This document shows, one piece after another, positions 63,829-64,000 of a DNA stretch of 64,000 nucleotides. This DNA comes from Enterococcus faecalis (GTDB lineage Bacteria > Bacillota > Bacilli > Lactobacillales > Enterococcaceae). The notes below the pieces were generated by a model. The model did not search any database, was not told the DNA's origin, and saw only the letters and a list, made by a program, of their open reading frames with translations. The DNA lies in assembly GCF_029024925.1 (NCBI RefSeq), contig NZ_CP118962.1, forward strand, positions 2,078,001 to 2,142,000, in the 5' to 3' direction. Position 1 is the first letter of the stretch. Each line of letters starts with the position of its first letter. Position numbers and translations under genes: made by a program.

Positions 63829-63871
63829 TGCAAATCGCTCCTTCTAGAAAAGTGGCGACGAAGAACCTTAG

Positions 63872-64000
63872 TTACTCGGCTATCGCGAGGCGATCGTTGC
63901 CAGATAAATCTTTTTCAATTTTAATTGTTTTTTGTGGATAGGCGGCGCTCAATAATTCTTGGAGGGCCGCGCCTTGTTGAAACCCTATTTCAAAATAAAT
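63872..64000 (-). CDS. prmC: Peptide chain release factor methyltransferase PrmC, C-terminal end
   Basis: The last 42 codons before the stop at 63872 are inside the window; the gene runs off the right edge. The peptide ends FEIGFQQGAALQELLS ... IEKDLSGNDRLAIAE, the typical HemK/PrmC tail. It methylates the GGQ glutamine of RF1/RF2. Its place before the Sua5 gene supports the assignment. Confidence 0.85.
   Translation of the reverse strand: MYFEIGFQQGAALQELLSAAYPQKTIKIEKDLSGNDRLAIAE

Overview
The window is a low-GC Firmicutes chromosome segment, and the genes point to Enterococcus faecalis. The evidence is the low-affinity class B penicillin-binding protein of the PBP4/PBP5 type, a YPKTG-anchored adhesin matching my recollection of Fss2, the gene order rodA / Mga-like regulator / adhesin, a lone GcvH, strong AGGAGG ribosome sites and T-box leaders. 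This assignment rests on protein recognition and synteny, not on a database search.

Layout. 1-5100: phosphate transporter pair, rpsT, a thioesterase, panE, holA. 5100-8700: comEC, comEB and comEA (late competence DNA uptake). 8780-17900: the conserved Firmicutes cluster ylaN-ftsW-pyc-CAP-ylbF-ylbG-rsmD-coaD-sepM, on the minus strand. 18100-25100: recQ, typA, an inositol-monophosphatase-family gene, a UPF0223 gene and a CLC transporter under a fluoride riboswitch, followed by a small phage-like repressor pair. 25660-31100: an HD hydrolase, argS behind an arginine T-box, and the t6A/RimI operon. 31200-33250: pbp4. 33450-38730: a plus-strand cluster (SPFH + zinc ribbons, zinc ribbon membrane protein, TPM protein, lipoprotein, zinc-ribbon/SHOCT protein), ended by an IS200-like element. 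39490-41330: a HAD phosphatase, a small unknown protein and a Dph6-like ligase. 41340-42060: a gene-free stretch with what look like three small RNA units. 42100-48900: cdsA-uppS, metNIQ behind a methionine T-box, gcvH, an ArsC-like gene and rodA. 49120-57900: a surface/secretion region with a lipoprotein, a 26-residue micro-lipoprotein, an Mga-like regulator, a secreted Ig-like protein, the large adhesin and a membrane protein. 57970-59760: an XRE-cupin regulator divergent from azlCD. 59810-64000: tRNA-Thr, a DUF2187 protein, a SemiSWEET, upp, glyA, the Sua5-type t6A synthase and the end of prmC.

How the parts work together. Envelope growth is strongly represented: two SEDS proteins (FtsW, RodA), UppS and CdsA for lipid carriers and phospholipids, PBP4, and the SPFH/TPM stress-type cluster. 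Translation and tRNA modification form a second theme: rpsT, typA, argS, TsaB/TsaD/Sua5, RimI, PrmC and RsmD. Amino-acid control is visible directly as two T-box leaders whose specifier codons (CGC and ATG) match the downstream genes.

No prophage, CRISPR array, rRNA or antibiotic-resistance island is visible; the only mobile element is the IS200-like unit. The items I rate as most worth a second look are the tandem sRNA pair and neighbouring structured transcript (41440-41935), the micro-lipoprotein ORF (49569-49649), the A-tract frameshift at the start of sepM (9824-9835), the inverted DnaA boxes (20049-20073), the secreted protein that copies the adhesin stalk domain (51368-52069), and the SPFH/zinc-ribbon/TPM cluster.
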